DNA of 20,144 nt from Nemertoderma westbladi (GCA_032718475.1 JAUCBJ010008629.1:1-20144); one strand, 5' to 3'. Shown: positions 9,789 to 18,051, counted from the first letter of the stretch. Notes: generated by a model not told the origin, from the sequence alone. Translations and numbers: made by a program.

Positions 9789-10653
9789 ATGTCTGATACT
9801 AAGCAGAACCTGTCAGACAGTTTATTAGATGTAACTATCTGCGACTCAGATAGAGGCGTAGAACCGTCTAGTCGTAAGTTCAGTTCACCTCCCACTGTGA
9901 GGAAAGTCATCCCTCCAGTAGTAATAAAAGAACCTAGGCTGGTCCAACATCGTAGGTCTATCATAGGCACTCGAGCTCAGGTCAAGCGGGACCAAGAAGC
10001 AGCGGAACAGCAACAACCCGCGAGCCAAGAACTTACTTCTCAACAGCCCAACAGCTCCAGTAGTGAGGACACTGTAGAACTGACACCAGAACGCGGAGCA
10101 AAGATGATGGATGCGGTTTATTCGGATCCCCTTCTCATCCTTCCTGCAGCCGTACTCACTAGGTTATTGATCGCTGTGGAAGAACACCAGATCGATTGGG
10201 CGAGAAGCCAGCGTTCAACCAGAGATAGTTATGCTGGATACACAAGGGAAGAACTGAAGTCCATGGTCGAGTCGCAATGGAACTTCCCCGGACCCGGACT
10301 CCCGTTTGATTTATCAGAAGCTGCCTGGGAAGACATACACCGGATGGGAGTAGCCAAAGAAACCATAGATCCCGCTGTGTGGAAGAGGTCCGCAGCCGGA
10401 TACACCTGTTCAACAACCCGCCATAGTTCCACCTGTTGATCAAACTGCCATAGTTCCACCTGCTCCACATCCCTCCATAGTCCCACCCGTTCAACAACCT
10501 GCTGTAGTTCCACCTATTCAACAACCCGCCGTAGTTCCACCTGTTCAACAACCCGCCGTAGAAAGTAATTACGACCTTCTAATTAAAGAAAGCATCACAA
10601 TTGGCAGACAAAAACCCTCACTAAACATCCAAGGCACGTTATTTCTATTTTAA
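9789..10653 (+). CDS. Unrecognised protein with repeat-rich C-terminus, one frameshift
   Basis: I do not recognise this protein. An ATG at 9789 opens 216 codons ending at a TGA at 10437-10439. The N-terminal third is polar (MSDTKQNLSDSLLD), followed by a Gln/Ser-rich stretch (QQQPASQELTSQQPNSSSS). Next come a hydrophobic helix-like segment (DPLLILPAAVLTRLLIAVEE) and a Trp-containing segment (ESQWNFPGPGLPF). From 10405 the DNA is a 27-bp tandem repeat whose meaningful frame is +1 relative to the ATG frame. There it encodes PVQQPAVVPP-type nonapeptides and then SNYDLLIKES, and it ends at a TAA at 10651-10653. That frame is closed by a TAG at 10366-10368, so a single frameshift lies between 10369 and 10404. 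It could be a retroelement gag-like ORF or a host gene; no domain decides this. ATG and composition support real coding. Confidence 0.45.
10405..10566 (+). repeat. 27-bp minisatellite, about six units, coding
   Basis: Units of CCTGTTCAACAACCCGCC followed by (A/G)TAGTTCCA repeat six times with substitutions. Because 27 is a multiple of three, the frame is kept and each unit gives one PVQQPAVVP-like nonapeptide. Confidence 0.92.
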
Positions 10654-11010
10654 TGTTTGTAGCGAACCTTGAGGTAATACATGATTTCACAGCAGCCAAG
10701 AGGTAATATTGCTGTTTACAAAACAGCCTTTATTGACATTTCAAACCTATTGCTATTCAGGGGATTTGATGTAAAACAAAGTAAAGTACATGACAAGGCC
10801 AAGTAATGTATGTGATGTGACCCATGCGATTTCCTTCGAATATCCAAATATATTTCACCCTGCTGCCATGCCGCAATATATTTTTATACAACACAATTTG
10901 GTAACGAAATTACCTAGAAACAGATTCAATCATATTTTTATTGACCGGGTGATTGAAAATAATAATCAAATTTTGATTAACTACTGTAATATTAGGGGTA
11001 GGCCTATGTT
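10654..11010. other. Non-coding stretch with one hairpin
   Basis: GCTGTTT at 10711-10717 and AAACAGC at 10721-10727 form a perfect stem with a 3-base loop. A frame at 10790-11053 is open but resembles nothing known and runs into the direct repeat that flanks the next element. Confidence 0.4.
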
Positions 11011-11055
11011 TATTATAGTCCGTGTTTCGCTATTACACACACTGGTGAGATAATT
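11011..11055 (+). repeat. Left copy of 45-bp target-site duplication
   Basis: It begins TATTATAGTC and ends TGAGATAATT. It matches 13442-13486 at 43 of 45 positions (C/T differences at two sites) and abuts the 5' leader of the non-LTR element. Confidence 0.85.
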
Positions 11056-11099
11056 CAGGTCAGGTCAGGTATTCTAGGTCATTGATCAAGAAAACTTGC

Positions 11100-11746
11100 C
11101 ACCTCCATGCAGCATAAAGGAGGTGCCACCTGTAGCTGCATAGACCCTCTTACTAGGGCAAATCTGGTCCTGTAACTAGGACCCCCTTCGTTCTGGGATA
11201 AGGACGCCCTTGGTCCTGGATTAAGGACCCATATACTTGGCTGCAGGGGTATATGGCCTGACCAGGCAGATGGTGATCTACCAATGGCTGGTCAGGAGTA
11301 GAGTGTTCTCATGTCCACTCTGAGAGCACTTCACTGCGACCTGCACCTGGCAGCAAGGGTACAGGCAGGGCATGACCCAGCAGATGAGCTGCAACAGCCA
11401 ATGGTGGGTCATGTGCGCCAGAGTAGATATGGGTGATGGGCCTCATATCTGACTCCATTGCAACACCCACCCTGTGGAATGGCAAACCAGGGTGTGGTAT
11501 TTGCCCCGAGAGCTGACTCGGCAAAAAAGCACCCCCCAACCCCCACTATGGATTACATTAGCAATGCGGAGGTCCGGCCACTAGAGGCCAGTGGAATTAC
11601 CGGACACAATCGGCCTCACAGGCATCAGTTAACTCCTGACCGGCTGCCTGTCTCACCCCCTACTGGAGAGAGAGCAGCCAACAATTCTTTGAGTCCCTTT
11701 CCTGATGACCTTTCTGGCCCAAACCCTGGGTCACCAGGAAGGCCAG
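11100..11746 (+). other. 5' leader built from a chain of stem-loops
   Basis: Perfect inverted pairs follow one another: 11100-11106/11119-11125, 11166-11171/11178-11183, 11212-11217/11224-11229, 11229-11236/11249-11256, 11257-11265/11288-11296, 11371-11379/11405-11413, 11425-11431/11444-11450, 11468-11474/11488-11494, 11506-11510/11517-11521, 11572-11577/11600-11605, 11618-11624/11645-11651 and 11714-11719/11741-11746. The pair 11302-11310/11322-11330 has one G-U. The pair at 11572 encloses CCACT/AGTGG and the pair at 11714 encloses CCTGG/CCAGG. A frame at 11458-11826 is open but Pro/Gly-rich and unlike a known protein; it may be ORF1 or chance. Confidence 0.75.
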
Positions 11747-11804
11747 ATTGTGATGGGGAGAGGGATTCTGGAGTTGGAGGTTACTCTCATGTTCCACCCC
11801 GAAT

Positions 11805-12735
11805 CTGGGGCAAGTCACAAGACTAGCCTCAGTAAACACCCTAACACTCGGGTCCCCAATGCGACAAGGTGAGCTGACTGCCTTGGCAGATAAGCTTTCT
11901 CTTAGCGCAGTGGGTGTTCAAGAGCACCGAATGCAGACTGGACAGAATGATGAGGTTCTGATTAAGGACATGGGGGGCGATTGGCGACTCGTCCTCGCGT
12001 CAGCAGATGATAGTGGCAATGGTGGAATTGGTCTATTGATGAATTGGACAAAATAGACCAAATCTCTAACCGCATCATCCATTGCCACTTCTCATGTTCT
12101 GGAAGACTGGCTAAAAGTTTCCTAAGGTGGTTCTGATTGTGTGCTACTCTCCAACTAGTGTTGCCCCTGTAGAGGAGGTGGAAAATTTCTACCACAATCT
12201 ACAAGCAGCTACTGATGGAGTGGATCAGCATGCATTCTTAACATTCCTGGGAACTTTAATGCAAGTCTGCATCAATCACCTACATCGCCCTGGGTCTATA
12301 GCAATAGTGTTAACCGACATTCTGTCCATCTTCAGGATTTTATCTCTGGAAATGGATTGTTTTCGGCTGGAACCCAGTTCAAGAAGCGAACTGGAAAGCT
12401 ATGGACTCATAGTGGACCCAGTGGTCATAAGTCCCAGATAGACCATATTCTGTTTCGTAGGAAATACAGGAGCTCTATACAAGACTGTGATGCATTTACA
12501 CTTCGACCCTTCTCCAGTGATCACCGCCTTATTGTGGCCAAGGTAAGACTTAGTCTGCGTGCTAGCAGAACAACGAAATCTGCCTTGTCGCGGCATGACT
12601 GGTCCTCCCTGTTGCAACAGCCAAGTGTGAGATCCAGCTTCACACTACAGCTGAGCAACAGGTATGAGGCTCTTGCCTCTGAGGCGGCAGATCACTGTGA
12701 AGGCTATACTGCCTTTACAGAAGCAGTTAAGTTAG
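11805..12735 (+). pseudogene. Decayed apurinic-type endonuclease domain of the non-LTR element
   Basis: The domain starts around VTRLASVNTLTL (11814) in the third frame and runs through ELTALADKLSLSAVGVQEHR to GGIGLLMN. There it hits a stop near 12053 and shifts frame to KIDQISNRIIHCHFSC. Another frame gives VVLIVCYSPTSVAPVEEVENF from about 12127. A further shift near 12240 leads into GNFNASLHQSPTSPW and then SQIDHILFRRKY and PFSSDHRL. The order of motifs (QEHR, YSP, G-x-FNA, DHIL, SDHRL) identifies an APE-like nuclease, which nicks the target for primed reverse transcription. The usual GDFNA reads GNFNA, which changes a catalytic aspartate. With at least three frameshifts and that substitution it is inactive. 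The frame from 12357 ends at 12777-12779. Confidence 0.8.
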
Positions 12736-13395
12736 CAGCAGAAAGAGTCCCGGCTCAAACAGACTACAGCAGCCAATAATGCAGTTAAGGCTGCATCTAG
12801 GTCCCTGAACAGGCAGTACTCTGGTAATCTACAGGAGCTAATAAACCAACAGGTTGATGCCATCAATGATGCTGTCGACAGCAGGCAATCATCCCAGGCA
12901 TGGAAATCGATCAATCTGCTTACTAGGCTGAAAAGCCAACCAACCACCAAGGTTAAGGCTGAATCACCATCCGATCGCCTCAATGGTTGGAAAGCCCACT
13001 TTGAAAAGCTCCTCAATAATGACAGGGACAGCAAATCTCTGGATGGCACATTCACAAGAATGCTACGCCGGGTTCATTGTGTCAAGTACAATGCACACAT
13101 CTCCAACCAGACACTATATAACATTGGTGTCTCATTGGTTCCCCCAAGCTTGACACTAGAACAAAATCGCCTCCGCTTTGCAGGACATTGCTATCGCCGT
13201 GAGGACCAGCCAGTGCATAATCTTGTACTTTGGCAACCTCATGGAGTGAATAAGCATGGTGGACAGCCCATGACTTTCTTGAGACGCATCTTAAAGGACA
13301 CTGGCCTTAAAGATGCGGATGATCTAGCAAATGTCATGGGTGATAGGGAGTTGTGGCAGTGCAATTTTGTTGACAAGCCGGTACAGCATTCTTAA
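12736..13395 (+). CDS. In-frame fusion of the endonuclease-RT linker to the element C-terminal domain
   Basis: One frame is open for 220 codons, from just after a TAG at 12733-12735 to the TAA at 13393-13395, with no ATG before 13060. The first part (KQTTAANNAVKAASRSLNRQ, INQQVDAIND, FEKLLNNDR) equals the linker before RT in the copy at 18921. At about 13028 it passes directly into DSKSLDGTFTRMLRR, which lies after the RT core in the minus-strand copy near 18075-18115. Next come LRFAGHCYRREDQPVHNLVL, KHGGQPMTF and LANVMGDRELWQ, the C-terminal region typical of this element family. The whole RT domain has been removed with the frame preserved. Whether any protein is made is unknown; a pseudogene is equally possible. 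Confidence 0.6.
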   Translation, partial: QQKESRLKQTTAANNAVKAASRSLNRQYSGNLQELINQQVDAINDAVDSRQSSQAWKSINLLTRLKSQPTTKVKAESPSDRLNGWKAHFEKLLNNDRDSKSLDGTFTRMLRRVHCVKYNAHISNQTLYNIGVSLVPPSLTLEQNRLRFAGHCYRREDQPVHNLVLWQPHGVNKHGGQPMTFLRRILKDTGLKDADDLANVMGDRELWQCNFVDKPVQHS

Positions 13396-13441
13396 AAATG
13401 CAGCTGCAATGCAGCATGCCGATCCTAGTAGTAGTAGGTAG
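13396..13441 (+). other. 3' UTR and (TAG)n tail of the non-LTR element
   Basis: It contains the palindrome TGCAGCTGCA, a second ATGCAGCAT at 13409-13417 (also present near the 5' end at 11107), and TAG-type repeats up to the right-hand 45-bp repeat. Confidence 0.6.
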
Positions 13442-13486
13442 TATTATAGTCTGTGTTTTGCTATTACACACACTGGTGAGATAATT
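13442..13486 (+). repeat. Right copy of 45-bp target-site duplication
   Basis: This partner of 11011-11055 has two T-for-C differences. Confidence 0.85.
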
Positions 13487-13989
13487 TATTGCGTTTTTTA
13501 TTGTGCATTAGTCGCAGTTCGTATAGCGTGATGGGGGATTGATTGTTCTCGATAATGTTGCTGCGGCCCTAGCTGTATCTGTGTCGATTAAAGATGGTGG
13601 TTACCGCTATGCGCTATGGTACCAGCACGTTAATTCTAATTAATTAGACCCACGAGTCTGGGGGAAAATGTTGCTGCATCTCATTTACCATGGGCCATGC
13701 ATGAGTTAGTAATTATTGATAACATTTAATTGGCTGTCTCTAGGGAAACAATAGTTCATAACAAATGGACTGATATCACCCCACCATGATCTGGTAGACA
13801 TATGGACGCCTATTGGTTGATATCGTATTGCAGGCTTCAGTTGCAGGTGGATAGAGTTGTTATCCAATAGACGTCGAGCTCCAGGTGGCCTGATATGCAG
13901 GATTCACAGTTTGTGATGCGCTGGCACTACTAAATCATTTGATCTGGAACATAAACTAAGCCTCAAGTGCAGTTCTAGTCCATACAACT
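13487..13989. other. Non-coding stretch with an imperfect inverted repeat
   Basis: No coding signal is seen. Left arm 13773-13822 and right arm 13858-13896 are partly complementary (ATATCA..CCACC with GGTGG..TGATAT; GACGCCTATTGG with CCAATAGACGTC), separated by about 35 bases. Confidence 0.55.
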
Positions 13990-14119
13990 GTCACCTACTT
14001 TTTCGAAAAAATATTTTTATGTCATGTACTTTACGAAAAAATATTTTTATGTCACGTACTTTACGAAAAAATATTTTTATGTCACGTACTTTACGAAAAA
14101 ATATTTTTATGTCACGTAC
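13990..14119 (+). repeat. 30-bp tandem repeat, about 4.3 units
   Basis: The unit (GAAAAAATATTTTTATGTCA, then CGTACTTTAC) repeats exactly every 30 bases with a single C/T change in the first unit. On the minus strand it reads as a VRDIKIFFRK decapeptide repeat inside a frame at 13991-14278, which I regard as chance because 30 is a multiple of three. Confidence 0.93.
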
Positions 14120-14755
14120 CACGTCACACGTCAAAAGCACATAATTTTCGAGAAATGTTCGACGCAAAACATGTAAATATACTTTATTTAATATTGTAGA
14201 TTCCACTTTTAGTTCCATTGGAGCTAAATTTGACTTTATAATTATTTTATAACATACGTGACATTCAATTTGCCTCATGTAAAAACCAAAAGTATTAGTC
14301 AGGCAACTCGTTTTAGATCATGAACAACATGGCATTGCATTCCCAAACTTTCGCCAAATCCGGGCATCAATAAATGAGATTAAGGATTTTATCAACGACA
14401 AAGGTGGATGGAATATAGTAGTATGGTACAGTACAAGCCGGGAACTACCAACCAGGACGGAGATACTATCCCTGTTCCAATAAAAGTATTACATCCATCA
14501 TCAGTGGTCCCGGCTTGCAAACCCAGTGTATAACCAACCCAGTATTTACTCTTCAACATTCCCCCACCACCTCCTCCTGCTGCCACCCGAGTTAACCAGC
14601 CACGCCAGCCGCCAGGTTATTATCCCAAAGAGACAAGGACCTCCACAATAGAGAAACTTTAAGTAGGCCTACATTTCTAACTTAGAACATTTCGAACTAT
14701 CATATCAAAATATGCTTTCTTTATATTTTAATATTGACATTTTTGAAGTTCGAAT
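14120..14755. other. AT-rich stretch with a possible decayed coding remnant
   Basis: At 14423-14662 one frame runs ATG to TAA (79 codons) with a single internal TAA at 14531. It encodes VQYKPGTTNQDGDTIPVPIK, then NIPPPPPPAATR and QPPGYYPKETRTSTIEKL. A neighbouring frame upstream gives GIAFPNFRQIRASINEIKDF. Both look protein-like, but I recognise neither. CAAGCCGGGA (14434) and TCCCGGCTTG (14508) are perfect inverted arms. Confidence 0.3.
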
Positions 14756-15807
14756 ATGAAGGACTCTAAGGGTATCATGAGAAGTTATTGTAAAGAATGT
14801 GGAGCAGATGAATGCTCTGAGTACTTACTACCAGAGAATATTGGTATAACGCAGGTGTGTACGTACTGTGGTTGTCCTCCCACTAAGCATCATCGGGAAG
14901 ATGTCTCATCTCATGAAGGTCAACCTATTACACCTCAGCCTGATATTAATACTCCTGCAAACCAACCAAATGCCGGTAATACACCTTTGTTGAATATACC
15001 TGTTGAACCTGTGTTATTTGATACACCCATCTACCATCATCATCAACTACTACTTCATCTATAAATAAGCCTTGCCATTCAAATTTGAATATTTTGGACC
15101 ACGTCCTTTCTGAAAGCCCAGAGGGGAAATTATTGTTGAAGTCCAAGACAGCAGGGTTGACTGAGAAGCAGCGGAAGAGTTTAGTTTCCTTGGTGGTATC
15201 ATATCTCATGAAAGGTACAGACACCGGTTTGGTTTCTAAGGAACTGTTTAAAGAGGCAGCTTCTCAAATAGCTTCTGTATTTCAATTAGAAAAACCAGCA
15301 ACATACTATTATTATAAATCAGTTGAGAAGGTATCAGATGGTAAAAAATATAACACATTTGTTGCCTCAGGAAAGCTGTACTGGAAATACTTAACATATA
15401 AAAAACGCTTGTTAGCTATTTCTATTTCAAACCCGAAAGAAACTGTTGACGTTGTTGCTGGTAGTTTTAGCAAACTGGGTGTCCTTGACACATGGAATGT
15501 CGACGAGTTGTATCAATCTGTAGAAGATCAACTCAGAAATCTTCGCCACCATGGGTATAATAAAGCTGATCATGAGGCAACTGTCCTTTACCAGCTAGTC
15601 GCTATTTATCGCAATTTGTTTGATCTCAATAAGTATCCGTATTTCAAAGATGATAGTGTTGTCTATGATTGTATAAATACTGATTTTTTTTATCTAATGA
15701 AATTAAAGAATGCAAGTGATGTAAATTGCACTGCATTATTTGAGGCCCCGTTTGAGGAAATATGTGGCAAGTGTCTCAAAATGTCTCAACTATTCACAGT
15801 TGTGTAA
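14756..15807 (+). CDS. Zinc-finger protein of an uncharacterised invertebrate family, one frameshift
   Basis: The ATG at 14756 follows an in-frame TGA a few codons upstream, which fixes this start. The N-terminus (about 50 residues) reads YCKECGADECSEYLLPENIG and then VCTYCGCPPTKHH, a compact Cys/His module of CxxC-type pairs. A polar Pro/Asn-rich linker follows. The first frame stops at 15062-15064, but the neighbouring frame is already open (LPSSSTTTSSINKPCHSNLN) and continues 240 codons from a TTG at 15085 to 15807, so one frameshift lies near 15030. The second part has LTEKQRKSLVSLVVSYLMKG, SKELFKEAASQIASVFQLEK and ASGKLYWKYLTYKKRL. From memory, this layout resembles predicted proteins of unknown function that are expanded in several invertebrates; I cannot name the family with certainty. 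The Cys/His module suggests nucleic-acid or protein binding. The end overlaps a gag-like frame, so the last about 25 codons may belong to the neighbouring element. Confidence 0.55.
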
Positions 15808-16363
15808 TGAATTGTTAGATGGGTTTGTCAGCAGTGCAATTCGTTTTTCATATTATGACGAATTCATAAAATTACACCAACCTGCAACAGAAACAGTTGA
15901 AGATTTTGCTGATAAATTAAAAAGAGTTGCACGCCATGCATTATCTTCCCCAGACACAGAGCAGGCAGAGGCTTCGTGCGGAGACACAAAGCAGGATACT
16001 AGACCAATTTTTGTATGGTCTCCATATAACGATTCGCTGCAAGGTTTTAGAACATGTAGCGCATGAGTCCCTTTAGAAAACGTCATTTCAGAGGCTAAAA
16101 TGATAGAAGCTAGTGTACGTGTAGATAACCCTATGTTAAAAGCACCGCTTACGGAAGATGATATTGAACGTATCATTCAGAAGTCTAGAGAAAAAAATCA
16201 TTACAGATCACCATCAAATCATAAAACTGAATATAATTTGGAAAGTACCTCTCAGTTTGAGGAAAGCGTTAATAAATTATCTAAACAGGTAAGTGAACTT
16301 ACAAGTAAGTTTAACGAACGAACTATCACAAGTAAGTTTAACGAACTATCTGGTGGAAATTAA
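15780..16363 (+). pseudogene. Ty3/Gypsy-like gag remnant
   Basis: A frame overlapping the preceding gene's end reads ELLDGFVSSAIRF and then YYDEFIKLHQPATETVEDFA and DKLKRVARHAL. This is the retrotransposon-gag pattern (a Q/H-P-x-E-T-V-E-x-F helix followed by K/R-x-x-A). A frame change near 15990 gives DQFLYGLHITIRCKVLEHVA, matching the usual Q-F-x-x-G-L motif. Another near 16066 gives ENVISEAKMIEASVRVDN and a Lys/Glu-rich coiled-coil-like tail (QFEESVNKLSKQVSELTSKF), which ends at 16361-16363. A short sequence (ACAAGTAAGTTTAACGAAC) is duplicated at about 16300 and 16328. No CCHC zinc knuckle is visible. Capsid-type function is inferred from pattern only; two frameshifts make it inactive. Confidence 0.65.
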
Positions 16364-16589
16364 CCCAACTGTTATGAATATGGTAGCTGTCACATTTAAG
16401 GAATTTATGTCCCCAGCTCATAAGACAAAAGGTAATATTTGACTCGGCTGATAGAAGTAATAGAAGAAGAGAATAGTCACAAGAACGAGGTAACATGGAT
16501 AACAAACACGATAATAAATGGGAAAACCACAGCAAATCCTTCCAAAACAATTCAGTTCGGTCAAGTTTACTTCAAGTAAATTCGACTCA
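16364..16589 (+). other. gag-protease junction, decayed
   Basis: The frames contain polar basic segments (DSADRSNRRRE, then a stop, then GNMDNKHDNKWENHSKSF) that look like a decayed gag C-terminus. Confidence 0.35.
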
Positions 16590-17213
16590 GGAGTTAATTA
16601 TGGAAGTACTTGTTGAAAGTAACCCAGTTGAAGCAAATTAATGTAGATAGAGGGTCACAAGTTACTATTATCACCGAAGAGTTCCTTAATAAAAATATTA
16701 GAAACACACTTTACATGTATCCTGGACAAACATTAACAACATTAGGAGGTGATAAAGTAGATAGTCTAGGTAGAACGAAATTAAAATATTCATTGTGGAA
16801 ATAATTCGTGGACGGGTCTTGTGCACGTAGTCCCTACTTTGAATTGTAGTTTGCTGTTGGATATAGATAGCATTATTACACTAAATATACTAGAAATGGG
16901 ATTGAAAATTATTAAGGGCGATGAAACCCAGACAATCAATGCTGATTCCAACAATCCACAGGATTTTAATAACCAATCTCAAACGAATAAAACTCAAAAT
17001 ACGACAGAAACTAAAACATACAATGATGAGAAAGCATTAAATAATGATACGGTTAATATAGAATTAGCGAAGTCAGTAAGTGTTAATAATACTTATAAAG
17101 TTTTGCGGATAAGTTCGAAAGGTAATGTGATAATACATCTAAGATCAGAGGCATTAATAAAAGGCAACGTGATAGGTAATAAGCTGGGTTTACGGAATAA
17201 GGCTAAGGAATAA
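16590..17213 (+). pseudogene. Retropepsin-like protease and linker of the gypsy-like element
   Basis: ELIMEVLVESNPVEA runs in one frame up to about 16640. After a frameshift the sequence continues with QINVDRGSQVTIITEEFLNK, which is the active-site region of aspartic proteases (hydrophobic strand, D-x-G-S, then a TIIT strand). The usual D-T/S-G triad reads DRG. The frame stops at 16802-16804 and the second half resumes at about 16821 with VHVVPTLNCSLLLDIDSIIT, which matches the L-L-G-x-D segment with Asp in place of Gly. A Asn/Gln/Thr-rich linker follows, then YKVLRISSKGNVIIHLRSE, like the segment between protease and RT in gypsy polyproteins. No RT follows, so the element is truncated at about 17213. 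The protease would have cut the polyprotein; here it is inactive. Confidence 0.65.
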
Positions 17214-18051
17214 GCCGATGAACGACCCGCCGACGATACCCCTAGTATCGAGTCTTCCATCCCTCATAAAGCTCATCGAAGGAACTCAAAAGGCTTTTAT
17301 ATGCGACTAGAATCATTGCAGTTACAACGGGTGAGTTTATTGTCATGTTTATTCTTTAATGTCATAACTCAACACACAGTTACTAAATGTTGTAAATGTA
17401 TATAACAATGTTCTGAATTTGTAATATAGAATACTAAATACGAAAGCTGTACCTGCAAAATATTCTTGAGAAAAAAGCAATCTACATTGAACGCAATCTA
17501 TAGTTTTTCATTTTTTCAATCTGATATATTTATTATAGTGGTCATTTTGTGGCTAACCCTAAAAGGTATTTTATGAAGATATTATAATATATTTTCACAC
17601 AATATATTTTGTATTTACAGATCAACATCGTCCAAGGATGCAGAGGGGCAGTGTGCAGTAGGGTGGAGTGAAAAAAACTTTTTTTCGAATTTCTAACTCT
17701 ACCATCGTGGAAAAGTTGTGAAACCATGTAAAAATAACTTTGTCCAAGTTTCATTGAATTTGGTTAATGTCTTCACGGTTCTCAAGGGCACCAAAATTTG
17801 AAATAATGGGGTCCGCAAACACAAAATTTCAGTTTTTCAGTTTCCTTTTAAACATAATTGTTTTGACTTCTACCACAAATTTATATGTCATATGGATCAA
17901 GCAGACATAAATACCATCAACAATTTTTAAATTTGTATGACTTGAAATGCTTCTCAATTGGATTCAAAATGTTACAAAATCGCGTATTTTCGATACATTT
18001 TATGCATTGTATGCGTGTATGTATGCGTCATATATGTTATGTACGTTATGT
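17214..18051. other. AT-rich non-coding stretch
   Basis: It holds a 6-bp hairpin (CGATAC at 17234, GTATCG at 17245), a donor-like GTGAGT at 17331 and an acceptor-like TTTACAG ending at 17620 without coding support. It also has an A7/T7 palindrome at 17670-17686 and an alternating TATG/TGTATG-rich run at about 17998-18050 that abuts the next element fragment. Confidence 0.5.

Larger units (their letters stand above)
11056..13441 (+). mobile_element. Internally deleted non-LTR retrotransposon bounded by a target-site duplication
   Basis: The unit lies between two 45-bp direct repeats. In order it holds CAGGT-type 5' repeats, a stem-loop-rich leader, a decayed endonuclease, the endonuclease-RT linker, the C-terminal domain, a short 3' UTR and a (TAG)n-like tail (13426-13440). 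Shared sequence with 18921-19187 is about 96% (about 10 differences over 250 bases). The RT core found in that other copy is missing here. The element probably reached its full 5' end, unlike most truncated non-LTR insertions. Confidence 0.8.

Noticed and set aside
10159-10551. Minus-strand frames with NRWNYGGLL-type repeats
   Set aside because: These are shadows of the 27-bp coding repeat, whose plus-strand reading continues the upstream ORF.
11056-11260. HDV-like self-cleaving ribozyme at the 5' end of the non-LTR element
   Set aside because: The interleaved stems leave no room for P3, and no catalytic-C junction could be placed; kept only as a possible pseudoknot.
13991-14278. Minus-strand frame with VRDIKIFFRK repeats
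   Set aside because: It is a by-product of a 30-bp DNA repeat with a length divisible by three; the rest of the frame has no coding features.
17331-17620. GTGAGT...TTTACAG pair as a small intron
   Set aside because: Neither side has convincing coding sequence in a joinable frame.
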